A stretch of DNA of 14,375 bases from CAYJBH01 sp964369965. GTDB lineage: Bacteria > Bacillota > Clostridia > Oscillospirales > Ruminococcaceae. Shown here in pieces: positions 1 to 7,612 of the stretch. How positions within the stretch are numbered: the stretch's first letter is position 1; every line of letters begins with the position of its first letter. The position numbers were made by a program, and so were the translations under genes. The notes under the pieces are model-generated. The model searched no databases. It was not told the origin of the DNA and saw only the letters and a list, made by a program, of their open reading frames with translations. The stretch covers positions 1 through 14,375 of the forward strand of contig CAYJGF010000032.1 in assembly GCA_964369965.1 (NCBI GenBank). The letters are read 5' to 3'.

Positions 1-581
1 AAGAAGTCCGCCTCCTCAAAGGTGATACCGACAGCGGCAAAGACAACCGCGAAGTTGCCGTCGTCGCCGAGCACCTTTGCCTGACGAGCAATCTGCGCCG
101 CAAGTTGTGCATGGGGCAGACCACTACCGGAAAAGATGGGGAGTTTTTGTCCGCGAACAAGTGTGTTAAGTCCGTCGATAGCAGAGATACCGGTCTGGAT
201 AAACTGGTTTGGATAATCACGCGCGGCAGGGTTCATCGGTTGACCGTTGATATCCATGCGTTTTTCCGGCAGGATAGCAGGACCGTTGTCCTTGGGATTG
301 CCGAGACCGTCAAAGACACGACCCAGCATGTCGCCCGAGACGCCGAGCTCCAGACCGTGACCTAAAAATCTGACCTTGGAGTCCTTAAGGTTGATGCCAG
401 CACTGCTGTCGAACAGCTGTACAAGTGCGTCACTGCCCTCAATCTCCAGTACACGACAACGGCGAATTTCACCGTTTTGTAGTTCAATCTCACCCAGTTC
501 GCCGTAGGTCACATCCTCGACGGCACTGACCAGCATAAGAGGGCCGGCAACCTCACCGATGGTACGATATTCTCTCATCAT
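1..581 (-). CDS. ntpB: V-type ATPase subunit B, 3'-truncated by window edge
   Basis: This is the non-catalytic nucleotide-binding subunit of the V1 head, which alternates with subunit A in the A3B3 hexamer on the cytoplasmic side. I translated it from the minus strand; 193 codons are visible and the C-terminal part runs off the left edge. The N-terminal beta-barrel (about residues 5-75) is followed by the start of the nucleotide-binding fold. The family signature NPAARDYPNQFIQTGISAIDG (in part, residues 117-137) is clear. At residues 151-158 the P-loop position reads SGSGLPHA, without the GK[ST] of catalytic subunits, which is what separates B from A. The start is the first of two adjacent ATG codons, 7 bases after the ntpA stop. 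A GGAAAGGA-like ribosome binding site overlaps the ntpA end, so the two genes are probably translationally coupled. The identification is very secure. Confidence 0.97.
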   Translation of the reverse strand, partial: MMREYRTIGEVAGPLMLVSAVEDVTYGELGEIELQNGEIRRCRVLEIEGSDALVQLFDSSAGINLKDSKVRFLGHGLELGVSGDMLGRVFDGLGNPKDNGPAILPEKRMDINGQPMNPAARDYPNQFIQTGISAIDGLNTLVRGQKLPIFSGSGLPHAQLAAQIARQAKVLGDDGNFAVVFAAVGITFEEADF

Positions 582-588
582 AACTCTG

Positions 589-2361
589 TTATTCCTTTCC
601 GGCTTTTTCTATTAGTGCTTCAATTTCTGATATAAATCCGTCCGATATGGACTTGAACTCGGCGGCATGTTCCTCCTCGCCGATGTCCTTAGCGCGTCCT
701 ATTCTGTCGCGTGACGGCACCGATATAATTTCATCAATTCCCACGCCGGCGGCTATCGCTTTTCTCGCGGTAATGTCAAACGCAAGTATGGTCGCGATAA
801 GCGCCGCCTGCTTTTCACTGGAGGCATATGCGTCGGTGTCGGAGAAAGCATTCTGCTGTAGGAAGTCCTCACGGAGCATCCTTGCGACCTCCATGGTCAG
901 ACGGTCATCGTGGGACAGGCTGTCCATACCGACCAGCTTAACGATCTCGTTGAGCTCACTCTCCTGCTGGAGTATGCGCATGGTGGTTATACGATTGTCG
1001 GTATACTGCTCACCGATACGATTTTCATAGTAAGGGGTGAGACGGTCGACATAGAGTGAATAGCTGTTAAGCCAGTTTATAGCAGGGAAGTGACGCGCAT
1101 ACGCGAGCGAGGCATCAAGACCCCAGAAAACCTTAACGATACGCAGTGTCGCCTGACTGACCGGCTCGGAAATATCACCACCGGGAGGGGAGACGGCACC
1201 GATAGCGGAGAGAGACCCCTCACGCTCATCACTGCCTGCACAGACGATACGACCAGCACGCTCATAAAACTGGGCAAGTCGACTGGTGAGGTATGCGGGA
1301 TAACCCTCCTCACCCGGCATCTCTTCAAGACGTCCGCTCATCTCACGCAGAGCTTCCGCCCAACGGCTGGTAGAGTCGGCGATGATAGCAACATCATAAC
1401 CCATGTCACGGAAATACTCCGCAATGGTGATGCCGGTATAAACACTCGCCTCACGTGCCGCAACCGGCATGTCAGAGGTGTTGGCAATAAGAACGGTACG
1501 CTTCATAAGGCTCTCGCCACTGCGCGGGTCTTTAAGCTCGGGGAACTCGCGAAGAACGTCGGTCATCTCATTACCACGCTCACCGCAACCGACATAGATA
1601 ACGATATCAACGTCGCTCCATTTTGCGAGCTGATGCTGAACGACCGTTTTACCGCTACCGAAAGGACCGGGAACCGCCGCCGTGCCACCCTTAGCGATGG
1701 GGAACAGCATGTCGATAATGCGCTGCCCCGTGACCATCGGAATGTTCGGAGGGAGTTTTTTACCGTAGGGGCGCTCGATACGCACCGGCCATTTTTGCAA
1801 CATGGTCAGCGAGACATCTTCACCGTTTTCTTTTGTTATAACCGCTATCTCCTCGGTGACGGTGTATTCGCCCGAGGTGATGGATTTGAGTTTGCCGGAT
1901 ATGCCGTGCGGCACCATGATTTTATGGAGCACCGAGGCACTCTCCTGCACCGTGCCGATTATATCGCCACAGATAAGGCTGTCGCCAACCTTAGCCGTCG
2001 ATACAAAATCCCACTTTTTTTCACGGGAGATGCTGTCGACCTCAATACCTCTTGAAAGGTTGGTGCCGACCATCTTGGAGATGACCTCCAGCGGACGCTG
2101 AATGCCGTCATAAATATTTTCAATCATGCCGGGTCCGAGCTCAACAGACAGCGGTGCGCCGGTCGTCTCGACAACGTCGCCGGGGCCGAGACCTGCCGTC
2201 TCCTCATAGACCTGAATAGAGGCGGCGTCACCGCGCATCTCGATAATCTCACCGATGATACGATCCTTACCGACGCGCACAACATCAAACATGTTAGCAC
2301 CGGAAAGCCCGTTCGCCACAACAAGTGGACCTGCCACCTTGACGATAGTTCCGTTTTCCAT
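589..2361 (-). CDS. ntpA: V-type ATPase catalytic subunit A
   Basis: This is the catalytic subunit of the V1 head. It hydrolyses (or makes) ATP and drives the central shaft. It has 590 residues, the usual length for bacterial and archaeal A subunits. An N-terminal barrel (about 1-75) is followed by the bulge domain typical of A subunits (about 115-190), which F-type beta subunits lack, then the ATPase core and a helical C-terminal domain. The P-loop GPFGSGKT is at 232-239, and GERGNEM at 260-266 supplies the catalytic glutamate (E261). The start ATG follows an AAAGGA ribosome binding site about 11 bases upstream. It lies between ntpG (52-base gap) and ntpB (7-base gap). All key residues are intact, so it should be active. 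Confidence 0.98.
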   Translation of the reverse strand: MENGTIVKVAGPLVVANGLSGANMFDVVRVGKDRIIGEIIEMRGDAASIQVYEETAGLGPGDVVETTGAPLSVELGPGMIENIYDGIQRPLEVISKMVGTNLSRGIEVDSISREKKWDFVSTAKVGDSLICGDIIGTVQESASVLHKIMVPHGISGKLKSITSGEYTVTEEIAVITKENGEDVSLTMLQKWPVRIERPYGKKLPPNIPMVTGQRIIDMLFPIAKGGTAAVPGPFGSGKTVVQHQLAKWSDVDIVIYVGCGERGNEMTDVLREFPELKDPRSGESLMKRTVLIANTSDMPVAAREASVYTGITIAEYFRDMGYDVAIIADSTSRWAEALREMSGRLEEMPGEEGYPAYLTSRLAQFYERAGRIVCAGSDEREGSLSAIGAVSPPGGDISEPVSQATLRIVKVFWGLDASLAYARHFPAINWLNSYSLYVDRLTPYYENRIGEQYTDNRITTMRILQQESELNEIVKLVGMDSLSHDDRLTMEVARMLREDFLQQNAFSDTDAYASSEKQAALIATILAFDITARKAIAAGVGIDEIISVPSRDRIGRAKDIGEEEHAAEFKSISDGFISEIEALIEKAGKE

Positions 2362-2413
2362 AAGTTGTTAATTCCTTTCTGCCGCTGAAAAATAATAATT
2401 AATACAGACTATA

Positions 2414-2722
2414 CTATAAAATATCCGCGCCGACCGCACGCTCCACAGCCTTGCTGACGTTTGCAAGCGCAACACCGTTAGAACCGTCCCTGCCCGGAAT
2501 AAGAATTATTGCCGGAATGGGTGTTTTCTCGTAGCGCTTTATCTCCTCCGAGAGGTTTGCCGCGAGGTTGTCGGTTATATATATAACCGCTGTATTTTCC
2601 TTTGCGAGGCGAATAAGATGCTCTCTTGCCTCGTTCTCGCCGTCGGCATAACAGACGGTCAAACCGAGGGCTTTAAAACCGATGACAGTCTCTCTATCAC
2701 CTATTACCGCTACATTATACAT
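2414..2722 (-). CDS. ntpG: V-type ATPase subunit F (NtpG), central shaft
   Basis: This small central-shaft subunit sits with subunit D inside the A3B3 head and links it to the rotor. It has 102 residues, the normal family size. It shows the N-terminal family motif IGDRETVIGFKALGL (residues 7-21) and the C-terminal run from PAIILIPG (about 69-76) to VERAVGADIL (93-102), the part that inserts into the head. The start ATG lies inside the last codons of ntpC (8-base overlap), which implies translational coupling. It is called F in general V-ATPase naming and G in the E. hirae ntp scheme; I use the latter because the gene order F-I-K-E-C-G-A-B matches that operon. Confidence 0.95.
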   Translation of the reverse strand: MYNVAVIGDRETVIGFKALGLTVCYADGENEAREHLIRLAKENTAVIYITDNLAANLSEEIKRYEKTPIPAIILIPGRDGSNGVALANVSKAVERAVGADIL

Positions 2723-3713
2723 AGGTATCCCTCAGCTTTTCTGTCAATTTTTCCGGCTCAAGACCAGCTTTTAAACCTGCAAATATGGTTCGCAAAACGA
2801 CTAGCTCGTTCTCTTTTGCCGCTACGTATGAGACCGGCACCTCAACGCCGAACGCAACACGACGCCCTCTTTTTATAAAGGAGGTCAATGCATCGTCCAC
2901 CGCCTTGTCAAGTGCCGCAAGACCCTGCTCACGACGAAGTGCCGAGGCCGCCACCGCCGCAACGTTAGAAAAATAATTGCCGGTAAAGGTAGTGATTACC
3001 AACTCGGGGGTAACCTCTGTAAGAAGTCGATTTATCGGTATATCACCGCCGACAATAAAATACTTGCGAAGTTCACCGAACTCCGCGCCCATGCGCGCAA
3101 GTCGAACGGCGGCGCGCAGGTTTTGCATGTCCACCTGCAGTTTAAAATAGTCCATAAGATATTGCTCACCGGTCGCCTTTGCAATCTCACCCATGTCGGC
3201 AAACTGCTCTTTATCGAGATAGCCGTCCACTATCTGGGGGTCGCCGCTGTGGGTAAGCATGGATTTTGCCTCCTCACAGGATTTGGCGAGGTGTTTTGGA
3301 AGTGAGCTGTACTTATCCTCCAATATAGCGGTGATAAGTTTTTCCGGCGCTACACGTCCGCAATCGGACAACAGCTCGGTATAACTTTCACCCACCACTA
3401 TGCCTTTAAGGATGGTTTTCACATTGTGATAATCGTATCTTGCACGGAAAAACCCGAGCATGGATTTATCCGCAAAAAATTCGCCTGCCTCACGATAACA
3501 GCGTTGTTGCACACGTGTAAACTCCGCCTCAACCGTCGCGGCGGTTGTATCCGGTGCGAGATATGACGCCTCGCCAAGGAGTTTAACGCCATCTGCAACC
3601 GAGCCGGACTCACAAAGACGCAGCAACGTAGTCCTTTGTAAAAAACCACGCTCCAAAGCTTTTATGCGACCGCTGGCATATAGATAATCGGTGTCTTTTG
3701 TCTTGTTTCTCAA
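2715..3713 (-). CDS. ntpC: V-type ATPase subunit C (d-type), TTG start
   Basis: This funnel-shaped cytoplasmic subunit connects the central shaft (D/F) to the membrane rotor ring. The chosen product has 332 residues and begins MRNKTKDTDYLYASGRIKAL, close to the usual 320-380 residues. The open frame continues upstream to an ATG at 3788, but using it would overlap ntpE by 71 bases and add about 25 residues unlike the family. A GAGGG ribosome binding site at 3722-3726 sits 8 bases before the TTG at 3713-3711. That start is 4 bases beyond the ntpE stop, which fits tight coupling. Visible hallmarks are the internally repetitive helical body and the segment KYFIVGGDIPINRL in the middle. Subunit identity is very secure; the start is likely but inferred. 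Confidence 0.93.
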   Translation of the reverse strand: MRNKTKDTDYLYASGRIKALERGFLQRTTLLRLCESGSVADGVKLLGEASYLAPDTTAATVEAEFTRVQQRCYREAGEFFADKSMLGFFRARYDYHNVKTILKGIVVGESYTELLSDCGRVAPEKLITAILEDKYSSLPKHLAKSCEEAKSMLTHSGDPQIVDGYLDKEQFADMGEIAKATGEQYLMDYFKLQVDMQNLRAAVRLARMGAEFGELRKYFIVGGDIPINRLLTEVTPELVITTFTGNYFSNVAAVAASALRREQGLAALDKAVDDALTSFIKRGRRVAFGVEVPVSYVAAKENELVVLRTIFAGLKAGLEPEKLTEKLRDTYV

Positions 3714-3717
3714 AGCA

Positions 3718-4302
3718 TTAACCCTCAAAAAGGATGGCTGCAATCTCGCCCGACAGCTCCTGCCTTGCGCGATCGAACAGGCGGTCAAATCCGCAGTTTA
3801 CTTCAATTTTACCTCCCCGAAGAATAAATCCTCCCGAGATGTTTGCAACGTCACTCGCAAGTGTAAAACTACCACCGAGACTTTTGGAAAGTTGCTTTGT
3901 AAGTTGCTGACCGAAAAGTTTTTTGTCGGTTTCATTCATGACAATCTCGCCGCTTTTTTCGCTTAAACTTTTTCCGAGTTCAAGCAAAACGAGCAACATG
4001 TCGTCCGATTTTAAGTTTGACAGCTCCTTTTCGGCAGATACGAAAGCGCGCTCGATTAATTCCTGTTTTTTTTCGAGCATAGCAATCTTCACTCCACCCT
4101 CACAGTTGTGGGCAGAACGAGCCTCGGCCGCGGTAACCTCGGCAGAACCCTTTTGAAGTGTCTCGATACCCATGGCGTCGGCGGTGCGAGAGTAGGTACG
4201 GGCAATCTCACCTGCCTCTGCTTTTGCCGCCTCGATGATGCGATCACGTTCGGCATTTGCATCGGCAAGAATTTGTGCCTTTATCTTTTCAAAACCCTGC
4301 AT
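3718..4302 (-). CDS. ntpE: V-type ATPase subunit E, peripheral stalk
   Basis: This peripheral-stalk subunit pairs with the coiled-coil subunit NtpF to hold the head still against the membrane part. It has 194 residues, the expected length. The N-terminal half is a long charged, alanine-rich helix (about residues 1-110) suited to a right-handed coiled coil. The C-terminal globular head carries the family run from SGGFILRGGKIEVN (about 155-168) through FDRLFDRARQEL, which binds the top of subunit B. The start ATG follows AAAGGAAA at a rather long spacing (about 12 bases). The 118-base gap before it, containing a small hairpin, is the widest inside this operon and separates it from ntpK. Confidence 0.95.
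   Translation of the reverse strand: MQGFEKIKAQILADANAERDRIIEAAKAEAGEIARTYSRTADAMGIETLQKGSAEVTAAEARSAHNCEGGVKIAMLEKKQELIERAFVSAEKELSNLKSDDMLLVLLELGKSLSEKSGEIVMNETDKKLFGQQLTKQLSKSLGGSFTLASDVANISGGFILRGGKIEVNCGFDRLFDRARQELSGEIAAILFEG
3722..3726 (-). promoter_or_regulatory. Ribosome binding site deciding the ntpC start
   Basis: The minus strand reads GAGGG here, 8 bases upstream of the TTG at 3713. It lies just inside the 3' end of ntpE. An ATG overlaps the ntpE stop (TAATG) but reads only two codons before TGA, so it is not the ntpC start. This supports TTG as the true start. Confidence 0.7.
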
Positions 4303-4360
4303 TTTGTTGTTGTTTCCTTTCAGATTTTTTGTGTATCCATCGACACGTGTGCAACCTGTG

Positions 4361-4377
4361 CCCTACGATGTGTAGGG
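4361..4377 (-). repeat. Hairpin in the ntpK-ntpE gap
   Basis: A perfect inverted repeat CCCTAC-5 bases-GTAGGG forms a 6-base-pair stem in the transcript. It lies 44 bases after the ntpK stop and about 59 bases before the ntpE start. No U-run follows it, so it is not a standard intrinsic terminator. It may protect the 3' end of upstream message or mark a processing point that raises ntpK output, since many K copies are needed per complex. That role is inference. Confidence 0.5.
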
Positions 4378-4420
4378 AATTCATTGCATGCATTCCGAGG
4401 TCATCGAACATCAATGTTGA

Positions 4421-4909
4421 TTATACCGGGATACCCATCCACATAAGAAAGGAGATAAGCAGTGCAAGAACAGCATAGGTCTCAACAAGTGCCGGATACA
4501 TCATGGCTTTACCGAGCTCTTCCGGACGTTTTGCGATAATGCCTATCGAAGCGGCGGCGGCACGACCCTGAGATATACCGGAGAAAAGACCGGCGATAGC
4601 GATAGGAAGTGCACACATAAGGTACATCAAACCCTGCTCAATGGTAAGGTTAGCCGCACCGGAGAGCGCCTCGGTCTTGATAAGGATAAGGAATGCGATA
4701 ATCATGCCATAGATACCTTGAGTACCCGGCAGAGCCTGGAGCAAAAGTGTTTGACCGAATTTCTCGGGATCCTCTGTCAAAACACCTGCTGCCGCCTCTC
4801 CGGCGATGCCTACACCCTTAGCGGATCCTGTGCCGGCAAGACCCATAGCGAGTGCCGCGCCTAAAAGTGCGAGTCCTGTGCCGGAAAATAAGTTGAATAC
4901 TACGTCCAT
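4421..4909 (-). CDS. ntpK: V-type ATPase subunit K, Na+-type rotor ring
   Basis: This is the membrane rotor-ring proteolipid that carries the transported ion. It has 162 residues in four hydrophobic segments, two fused hairpins, as in the 16-kDa bacterial V-type subunit rather than the 8-kDa F-type c. Helix 2 carries LPGTQGIYG (residues 60-68), the second hairpin carries GLFSGISQGR (107-116), and helix 4 carries the acidic site in LVETYAV (E143). By comparison with the E. hirae Na+ ring (L61, T64, Q65, Q110, E139), the ligands correspond here to L60, T63, Q64, Q114 and E143, with the same 29-residue Q-to-E distance. That supports Na+ rather than H+ coupling. A strong GGAGG site lies 9 bases upstream of the ATG, fitting high expression. 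Confidence 0.97.
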   Translation of the reverse strand: MDVVFNLFSGTGLALLGAALAMGLAGTGSAKGVGIAGEAAAGVLTEDPEKFGQTLLLQALPGTQGIYGMIIAFLILIKTEALSGAANLTIEQGLMYLMCALPIAIAGLFSGISQGRAAAASIGIIAKRPEELGKAMMYPALVETYAVLALLISFLMWMGIPV

Positions 4910-4992
4910 TTTGAATTTCCTCCGATTATTAATTGTTGAATTGTTTATATGATAAGAGGTTTAACCCTCGTTTACCCGTATGGGATGCGAAT

Positions 4993-6963
4993 TTAGGCCT
5001 CGTCCTTTAAGACCTCTACATATTTGGTGTTGTTGCACAGCGGTTTAAAGGGTCGTCCACCCGGCATGTAGAATTTGCCGAAAAACTCAATGAATTGCAG
5101 ACGGCTGGTGTGAACGAAGGTGCCGAGGATGTTAATGCCGATGTTAAAGCTATGACCGACTATGAACACCACTATCAGCAATATGACACCGGGGATGGTG
5201 GGTCCGAGCAACGTGCCCATCGTGTTCATAACCTGTGCGATAACCGCGGTTGCAAGACCGAGAGCGAGCAGGCGGCTGTAGGATAAAAGGTCGGCGAGAT
5301 AGGAGGTTATGCCATAAAGTTCCCCGAGACCGGCGGTGACCTTTTTAATGCCTTTTTCGTTGCGACCTTTGGTGAGTAAAATTAATACTACACCGACCAG
5401 TGCGATATATAGACCGAGATTTGCCACCGGCATGACTACACCGAGACCAAGCTCTATCCCCACAACGCCGAGACCGGCGAAGATGAGCAACCAAAGCCCC
5501 TCGTCCAGCACCGCGTCAAGCGGCTTGCCGAAACTGCACTTTTGATACATGGACAACGCCATGCCGAGTATCAGTTGTATAGCACCGAACGCGAGCGATA
5601 TGCCGAACAGTAAAAGTGGCTCGGAAAGTGGGTCGAACAGGACGGGCGGCGGCGTTATTGCCGTGCCGGTAAACGTCTCGGTAATGACCGGAATAAAGTT
5701 GCCGAAGTAGCTACCGAAAAGGATACCCCATATGGCGGTCGCGACACCGCCGAGTATGCCGACCTGCATCAGCTTTTTCATGGTGCCCTCGCGCGGATTT
5801 GCCTTTTTTAATATAAGGAACGACACCAGTGCGATAATGACACCATATGCAAAGTCTCCCATCATCAATCCGAAGTATATAAAGAAAAACGGTGCGATAA
5901 ACGGATTGGGGTCGATTGGGCTGTTGTATTTTGGCAGTGCGTAGAGTGCCGTGACCATCTCGTATGGTTTGACAAACGAGTTGTTTTTGAGCACAATTGG
6001 GACGTCGTCGACATCGTCCGGCTCGGAAAATTCAAAGGCACAACAGTATGTATCGAGCAGTCCCGTCACCCTGTCCACACAATTTTCCGGAGTGTACCCC
6101 GAGAGCAACAGTGTTTTTTGGGTGCCTGCCTGCGTCAACATGGTGTCGGTGCGGTTGAGCCTTGTCTCGGCGAGGTCCAGTGCTATTTCAAGTTTAAGCC
6201 TAAAGCCTGCCTTGGCTATAATGGCGTCGATATGTTCTTCAATGCTTTTTTTCTTGGACTCGATTTCCTTTTCAATGGCGAGGGTATTCTCGGCGGCGTT
6301 GCCGACGATATCGCGATATACAAGACGGGAAAAACCGAGTGGCTTCAAGGCGGAGACAACCTCCTCCTCCTGCTTTTTCAGGCATAGAAGCGCAAAATAC
6401 TGTTGGTCGACACCGACGTCACCCATCAAAAACTCGACCGGCAAGTCGTCGCCTATCTCTCGAGTCAATGTCTCAACGCTCACACCGACCGGCACACTGC
6501 CAAAGACGGTGCTGTAGTATCTGCCACCGTCGCTGTCAAGGGCAAGTTTAATGCCGGCAAACGGTTTTATGGTAGCAAGACTTGTTGTAAGTCGAATTAT
6601 TGCGGAGTCACACGCCGATATATCCTGCGCGAGCTTGTTGATTTCATCTGCGAGCGACAGGGTCTTGTTATAGTCCTCATCGTCCTCAAACTCGCTCTCG
6701 TTTATCCTCGGCAATGCCGCTAAAAAGCCTTTTTTGTAAGCGGAGTATTTATTGACGGTGGCTAAAGCCGAGCGCAGGGCGACAACATTGTTATCGTCGC
6801 TGTCGTTCTTGCCTTTGGATAAAAGGTCTGCATATTCCGGCAGTGCCGTATAGCTGTCGGTGTTGCGCAGTTCAACGCAACCCTCCTTTGCGAGTGCCTT
6901 AAGCACCTTGCCCGCATCATGTTTTGAAACAAGGCAGGCCAACTTTTTCATCTTAATTATCAT
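4993..6963 (-). CDS. ntpI: V-type ATPase subunit I (a-type stator)
   Basis: This membrane stator holds the ion half-channels beside the K ring. It has 656 residues, normal for bacterial I subunits. The first about 340 residues form the cytoplasmic arm with coiled-coil stretches (for example 225-280). About seven or eight membrane segments follow from roughly 355 to 615. The essential arginine lies in LADLLSYSRLLALGL (R564), and the terminal family pattern GHSFNIGINILGTFVHTSR (603-621) ending in MPGGRPFKPL is present. The start ATG overlaps the ntpF stop as ATGA. No clear ribosome binding site precedes it, so it is probably translated by coupling to ntpF. An in-frame ATG four codons further in is an alternative, less like the family. 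Confidence 0.97.
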   Translation of the reverse strand: MIIKMKKLACLVSKHDAGKVLKALAKEGCVELRNTDSYTALPEYADLLSKGKNDSDDNNVVALRSALATVNKYSAYKKGFLAALPRINESEFEDDEDYNKTLSLADEINKLAQDISACDSAIIRLTTSLATIKPFAGIKLALDSDGGRYYSTVFGSVPVGVSVETLTREIGDDLPVEFLMGDVGVDQQYFALLCLKKQEEEVVSALKPLGFSRLVYRDIVGNAAENTLAIEKEIESKKKSIEEHIDAIIAKAGFRLKLEIALDLAETRLNRTDTMLTQAGTQKTLLLSGYTPENCVDRVTGLLDTYCCAFEFSEPDDVDDVPIVLKNNSFVKPYEMVTALYALPKYNSPIDPNPFIAPFFFIYFGLMMGDFAYGVIIALVSFLILKKANPREGTMKKLMQVGILGGVATAIWGILFGSYFGNFIPVITETFTGTAITPPPVLFDPLSEPLLLFGISLAFGAIQLILGMALSMYQKCSFGKPLDAVLDEGLWLLIFAGLGVVGIELGLGVVMPVANLGLYIALVGVVLILLTKGRNEKGIKKVTAGLGELYGITSYLADLLSYSRLLALGLATAVIAQVMNTMGTLLGPTIPGVILLIVVFIVGHSFNIGINILGTFVHTSRLQFIEFFGKFYMPGGRPFKPLCNNTKYVEVLKDEA

Positions 6964-7277
6964 TGGTTGTTTGTCACCTTGTCAATTATAAAAATAACTG
7001 CCTTGTCCATACGCCCGCCGGCCTGCAATTCAAGTCGAGCACACTCCTCGACCGCCTTTTGTTTTGCCTTTGCCTCGGAACTGCTGCCGATTTCCTCTTG
7101 TTTTTTGAGGTTGCTCGCAGTCTCCTCTCGAGCGGCGGCGACCGCAGCGTCACATGCCTTTTCACCCTCAACCTTAGCGGCTGCTATAATAGCTCTTGCC
7201 TCTTTATGGGCGTCCTCTAAAATAAGCTCCGCTCTGCTTTCCGCCTCGCTAACCTCTTTAATTGCATCCAAAGCCAT
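6960..7277 (-). CDS. ntpF: V-type ATPase coiled-coil stalk subunit (NtpF / AhaH-like)
   Basis: This is the first gene of the operon and partner of NtpE in the peripheral stalk. The product is 105 residues, almost entirely a charged, alanine-rich helix expected to form a coiled coil (about residues 8-95), with the typical opening MALDAIKEVSEAES. The frame is open to a TTG at 7289 and to an ATG at 7283. The ATG at 7277 is preferred because GGAG at 7284-7287 lies 6 bases upstream of it and would overlap or touch the other two starts. The family is called H in archaeal naming and F in E. hirae. The sequence is low in complexity, so position in the operon carries much of the weight. Confidence 0.9.
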   Translation of the reverse strand: MALDAIKEVSEAESRAELILEDAHKEARAIIAAAKVEGEKACDAAVAAAREETASNLKKQEEIGSSSEAKAKQKAVEECARLELQAGGRMDKAVIFIIDKVTNNQ

Positions 7278-7283
7278 ATACAT

Positions 7284-7287
7284 CTCC
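7284..7287 (-). promoter_or_regulatory. Ribosome binding site deciding the ntpF start
   Basis: GGAG on the minus strand, 6 bases before the ATG at 7277. It directly abuts the alternative ATG at 7283, which makes that start unlikely. Confidence 0.65.
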
Positions 7288-7314
7288 AATATTAAATAGT
7301 ATTGTCCTTTTGAA

Positions 7315-7343
7315 ATTGTAACATAAATAAACTATTATTACAA
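7315..7343 (-). promoter_or_regulatory. Promoter of the V-ATPase operon
   Basis: Read on the minus strand, TTGTAA (-35, 7343-7338) is followed after exactly 17 bases by TACAAT (-10, 7320-7315). TG one base before the -10 gives an extended -10. This fits a sigma-A-type promoter, with transcription expected to start near 7308 and a leader of about 30 bases before ntpF. Confidence 0.72.
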
Positions 7344-7371
7344 GCAAATTTTTACAATACAGCGCAAAAAA

Positions 7372-7387
7372 ATTACATTTTTGTAAT
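7372..7387. repeat. Inverted repeat upstream of the V-ATPase promoter
   Basis: ATTACA-TTTT-TGTAAT is a perfect 6-base inverted repeat centred about 36 bases upstream of the -35 element of the V-ATPase promoter. Related TTACAA/TTGTAA words recur at 7316-7321, 7338-7343, 7352-7357 and 7381-7386, two of them overlapping the promoter hexamers. It could be an operator, but the region is AT-rich and chance is possible. Confidence 0.4.
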
Positions 7388-7409
7388 ATTTAAATGAAAA
7401 GGAAATGTT

Positions 7410-7486
7410 CGGTCAAACGATTTAAGGTAAATTTAGTGTTGTAATGTATGTTATCAACGCTCTCGTCTTACAGTTAAACCATTTAA
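7410..7486 (+). repeat. Imperfect direct repeat pair between the divergent promoters
   Basis: CGGTCAAACGATTTAA at 7410-7425 and CAGTTAAACCATTTAA at 7471-7486 match at 13 of 16 positions. They start 61 bases apart, close to six helical turns. They lie upstream of both promoters, a plausible place for a regulator to bind. No regulator is encoded nearby, so this rests on pattern alone. Confidence 0.35.
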
Positions 7487-7551
7487 AACCAACCGAATAC
7501 TGCGTGAGGGTGGCGACTCTATAAAAATTTTCACAAAAATACAAAAAACAG

Positions 7552-7581
7552 TTGCAAATTAGGTGCAAAATGTAGTATAAT
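7552..7581 (+). promoter_or_regulatory. Promoter of the divIC-led gene set
   Basis: TTGCAA (-35, 7552-7557) and a perfect TATAAT (-10, 7576-7581) are separated by 18 bases. Transcription should begin near 7588, leaving a leader of about 34 bases before the divIC start at 7622. It is a good sigma-A-type match. Confidence 0.75.
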
Positions 7582-7607
7582 TCATGTTATAAGAAAAAAC
7601 TTAATAT

Positions 7608-7612
7608 AGGGA
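7608..7612 (+). promoter_or_regulatory. Ribosome binding site for the divIC TTG start
   Basis: AGGGA lies 9 bases before the TTG at 7622. The nearby GTG (7617) and TTG (7615) are in other frames, so TTG at 7622 is the only reasonable start for the full N-terminal basic tail. Confidence 0.6.

Noticed and set aside
140..160. Loss of the P-loop lysine in ntpB as a sign of a broken gene
   Set aside because: The degenerate site (SGSGLPHA) is the normal state of V-type B subunits.
1090..2055. A 321-codon plus-strand open frame
   Set aside because: It lies wholly antisense to ntpA, whose protein is conserved along its length; the plus-strand translation has no recognisable domain.
4956..4969. GAGG/CCTC inverted repeat between ntpI and ntpK as a terminator
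   Set aside because: Only four base pairs with a six-base loop and no U-run; too weak to call.
5951..6517. A 188-codon plus-strand open frame
   Set aside because: Serine-rich shadow frame antisense to ntpI with no domain or good ribosome binding site.
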